DNA of 13,741 nucleotides from CAZSNT01 sp964607765 (GTDB taxonomy: Bacteria; Verrucomicrobiota; Lentisphaeria; Oligosphaerales; JABHEG01), in contig CAZSNT010000226.1 in the NCBI GenBank assembly GCA_964607765.1, forward strand, positions 1 through 13,741. Reading direction: 5' to 3'. Positions within the stretch are counted from its first letter, which is position 1, and each line of letters begins with the position of its first letter. Position numbers and translations under genes: made by a program. This document shows, piece after piece, positions 12,579-13,741 of the stretch. A model generated the notes under the pieces. It saw only the letters and a program-made list of their open reading frames with translations. It had not been told where the DNA came from and made no database searches.

Positions 12579-13583
12579 ATGAACAGCCTCGAACGTTACC
12601 ACCGCACGATCGCCAACAAACCAACCGACATCCTGCCGCGCGTCCCGATCCTCATGCAGTTCGCGGCCGAGTACATCGGCTCGAACTACGGGGCATTCGC
12701 CTCGGACTACCAGGTCCTCGTCGAGGCGAACGCGCGCTGCCGGCAGGACTTCGACTTCGACCAGGTCAGCTGCATCTCCGACCCGTATCGCGAGACCCAG
12801 GGCTTTGGCGCGCCCATCGAATACCTGACCGACGCCGTGCCGCGCTGCATCCGCCCTCCGCTCGTCGACAGCAAAGACCTGACAAACCTGCCGACGCCCG
12901 ATCCGCTGGCCGCAGAGCGCATGCTCGACCGCATCCACGCCGCCCGCGAGTTCAAAAACACGCTCGGCAGCGACTGCTCCATCCTCGGCTGGATAGAAGG
13001 CCCGGGCGCTGAAGCCGCAGACCTGCGCGACGTCATGAACTTCCTCATCGACACCATGGAAGACACTACGTTCTGCAATGAACTGATGGACCGCTGCCTC
13101 GAGGTCGGCATTGCGTTCGCCAAAGCGCAGGTCGAGGCAGGCGTGGACACCGTCGGCATCGGCGACGCCATCGCCAGTCAGGTGACACCCGACTTCTACG
13201 CCAACCACATCCAGCCGCGAGAGAAAGTCCTGGTCGACGCGATCCGCGGCATGGGCGCCTGGGTCAAGCTCCACATCTGCGGCGACATCACCCGCCTGCT
13301 CCCCAGCATCGCCGAACTCCAGGTCGACATCCTCGACGTCGATCACATGGTCGACCTGCACACCGTCCGCGACGCCGTGGGCCCGCGCGTTGTCATCGCC
13401 GGCAATATCGACCCCGTCGCCGCGGTCAAGCAAAGCACACCGGACCGGATCCGCGACGCCATACAACGCTGCTACGACGCCGTGGGCAACCCCTTCATGG
13501 TCAACGCAGGCTGCGAAATACCCCCAGGAACACCCCCCGAAAACCTCCGCGCCTTCTGCAAGCCCGTCCCGTATCAGAGCTGA
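12579..13583 (+). CDS. URO-D/MtaA-like protein, probable corrinoid-dependent methyltransferase family
   Basis: 334 residues. The C-terminal half carries the zinc ligands of the MtaA/MtbA methylcobamide:thiol methyltransferase branch: VKLHICGDITRLLP with His232-x-Cys234, and NAGCEIPPGTPPENL with Cys312. The segments ILDVDHMVDL and VVIAGNIDPVAAV are typical of this branch. The N-terminus MNSLERYHRTIANKPTDILPRVPILMQFAAEYIG fits the family opening (short helix, then D..PR.P). It is a cytoplasmic enzyme that would move a methyl group between a corrinoid protein and a thiol or folate; the substrate is unknown, and no corrinoid protein or MtaB-like partner is in view. It is not closely similar to the other URO-D-like gene at 6273. 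No Shine-Dalgarno sequence is seen; a heptamer repeat abuts the ATG. Confidence 0.87.
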   Translation: MNSLERYHRTIANKPTDILPRVPILMQFAAEYIGSNYGAFASDYQVLVEANARCRQDFDFDQVSCISDPYRETQGFGAPIEYLTDAVPRCIRPPLVDSKDLTNLPTPDPLAAERMLDRIHAAREFKNTLGSDCSILGWIEGPGAEAADLRDVMNFLIDTMEDTTFCNELMDRCLEVGIAFAKAQVEAGVDTVGIGDAIASQVTPDFYANHIQPREKVLVDAIRGMGAWVKLHICGDITRLLPSIAELQVDILDVDHMVDLHTVRDAVGPRVVIAGNIDPVAAVKQSTPDRIRDAIQRCYDAVGNPFMVNAGCEIPPGTPPENLRAFCKPVPYQS

Positions 13584-13703
13584 GCGTGGCCTGAAAGTAA
13601 CCGTTAAACTCGAATCTGCAGGCAGCGAATCACCGTCACTTACGGCACAGGAACCACGTGCGGGAGTCCGACACCCTTAATCCGGACCTTAATCCTGCCG
13701 ACG

Positions 13704-13741
13704 CGGTAGGGACGCCGGTTGCCCGGCGCCCCCCGCACAGA
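13704..13741 (-). mobile_element. Probable 3' tail (domain VI) of a group II intron, cut by the window edge
   Basis: Read on the minus strand, the edge starts TCTGTGCGGGGGGCGCC, then a GCAA loop, CCGGCGTCCC and TACCGCG. This has the form of the sequence that follows domain V in many bacterial group II introns: TGTGCGGGGGG, a GC hairpin with a small loop, and a CCTAC-type end. The stem GGCGCCGG/CCGGCGTCC is clear. Domain V and any reverse transcriptase/maturase gene would lie beyond 13741 on the minus strand. The assignment rests on remembered sequence patterns and on a partial element, so it is tentative. Confidence 0.42.

Noticed and set aside
12531..13466. 311-codon minus-strand open frame opposite the second URO-D-like gene
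   Set aside because: The sense strand has the HxC...C family motifs. The antisense frame is Val/Asp/Gly-rich low-complexity sequence typical of a shadow.
6273..13583. Reading either URO-D-like gene as hemE of heme biosynthesis
   Set aside because: The characteristic HemE N-terminal arginine motif is not seen. Both have the HxC ligands of the methyltransferase-type branch and lie apart from heme genes.
13620..13665. A second domain-V-like piece on the minus strand (GCACGTGGTTCCTGTGCCG)
   Set aside because: It resembles the 3' half of a group II domain V followed by TGTGC, but no matching 5' half pairs with it. The likeness is probably chance.
1..13741. Defence system, toxin-antitoxin pair, biosynthetic cluster, rRNA or tRNA
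   Set aside because: I looked on both strands and found no supporting motif or gene set. The undescribed aspect I can support is the duplicated and decayed cassette and the repeat-rich gaps.

Overview
The window is about 13.7 kb of GC-rich bacterial DNA with a moderate gene density. The gene content points to the PVC superphylum, most likely Lentisphaerota or Kiritimatiellota. The reasons are a formylglycine sulfatase with a lectin-like tail, two prepilin-type signal proteins (FTLIELLVVIAIIAILAAM), two divergent members of the uroporphyrinogen decarboxylase (URO-D/MtaA) superfamily, and a secreted C10 peptidase with Verrucomicrobia-like C-terminal modules. The phylum call is an inference from these families, not from a marker gene.

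Layout. Positions 15-1055 (minus) encode a DHH-family phosphoesterase, divergent from exodeoxyribonuclease III (1360-2130, plus). A CCCSTG hexamer microsatellite (2167-2285) follows, then a 1062-residue secreted streptopain-like peptidase (2487-5675, plus). Its stop codon lies inside the first of two 33-bp direct repeats. A small lipoprotein (5813-6127, minus) faces it. Next comes a URO-D-like gene (6273-7313, plus), convergent across two 54-bp direct repeats with an exported sulfatase (7436-9616, minus), then prepilin-like gene A (9875-10624, minus). After a repeat-rich gap there are two gene remnants (URO-D 10999-11103 and sulfatase 11104-11186), then prepilin-like gene B (11408-12166, minus). 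A second, distinct URO-D/MtaA-like gene (12579-13583, plus) follows, and the right edge looks like the 3' tail of a group II intron on the minus strand (about 13704-13741).

Main observation. The block 10999-12166 is a decayed, colinear second copy of the module URO-D / sulfatase / 88-bp inverted repeat / prepilin-like protein at 6273-10624. Two internal deletions have reduced URO-D and sulfatase to about 100 and 83 bp, while the inverted repeat, the 3' flank and the prepilin-like gene survive. This suggests the module was duplicated as a unit and that the prepilin-like gene is the part kept.

Function. The sulfatase probably removes sulfate from glycans outside the cytoplasm. The URO-D-like proteins keep the His-x-Cys...Cys ligands of corrinoid/zinc methyltransferases, so methyl-group transfer is possible, but no substrate can be read from the sequence. 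Almost every intergenic region carries its own short tandem or inverted repeat (periods 6, 7, 8, 12, 13, 54), often touching a start or stop codon. This is the most distinctive genome-style feature here. I found no rRNA, tRNA, CRISPR array or clear defence system.
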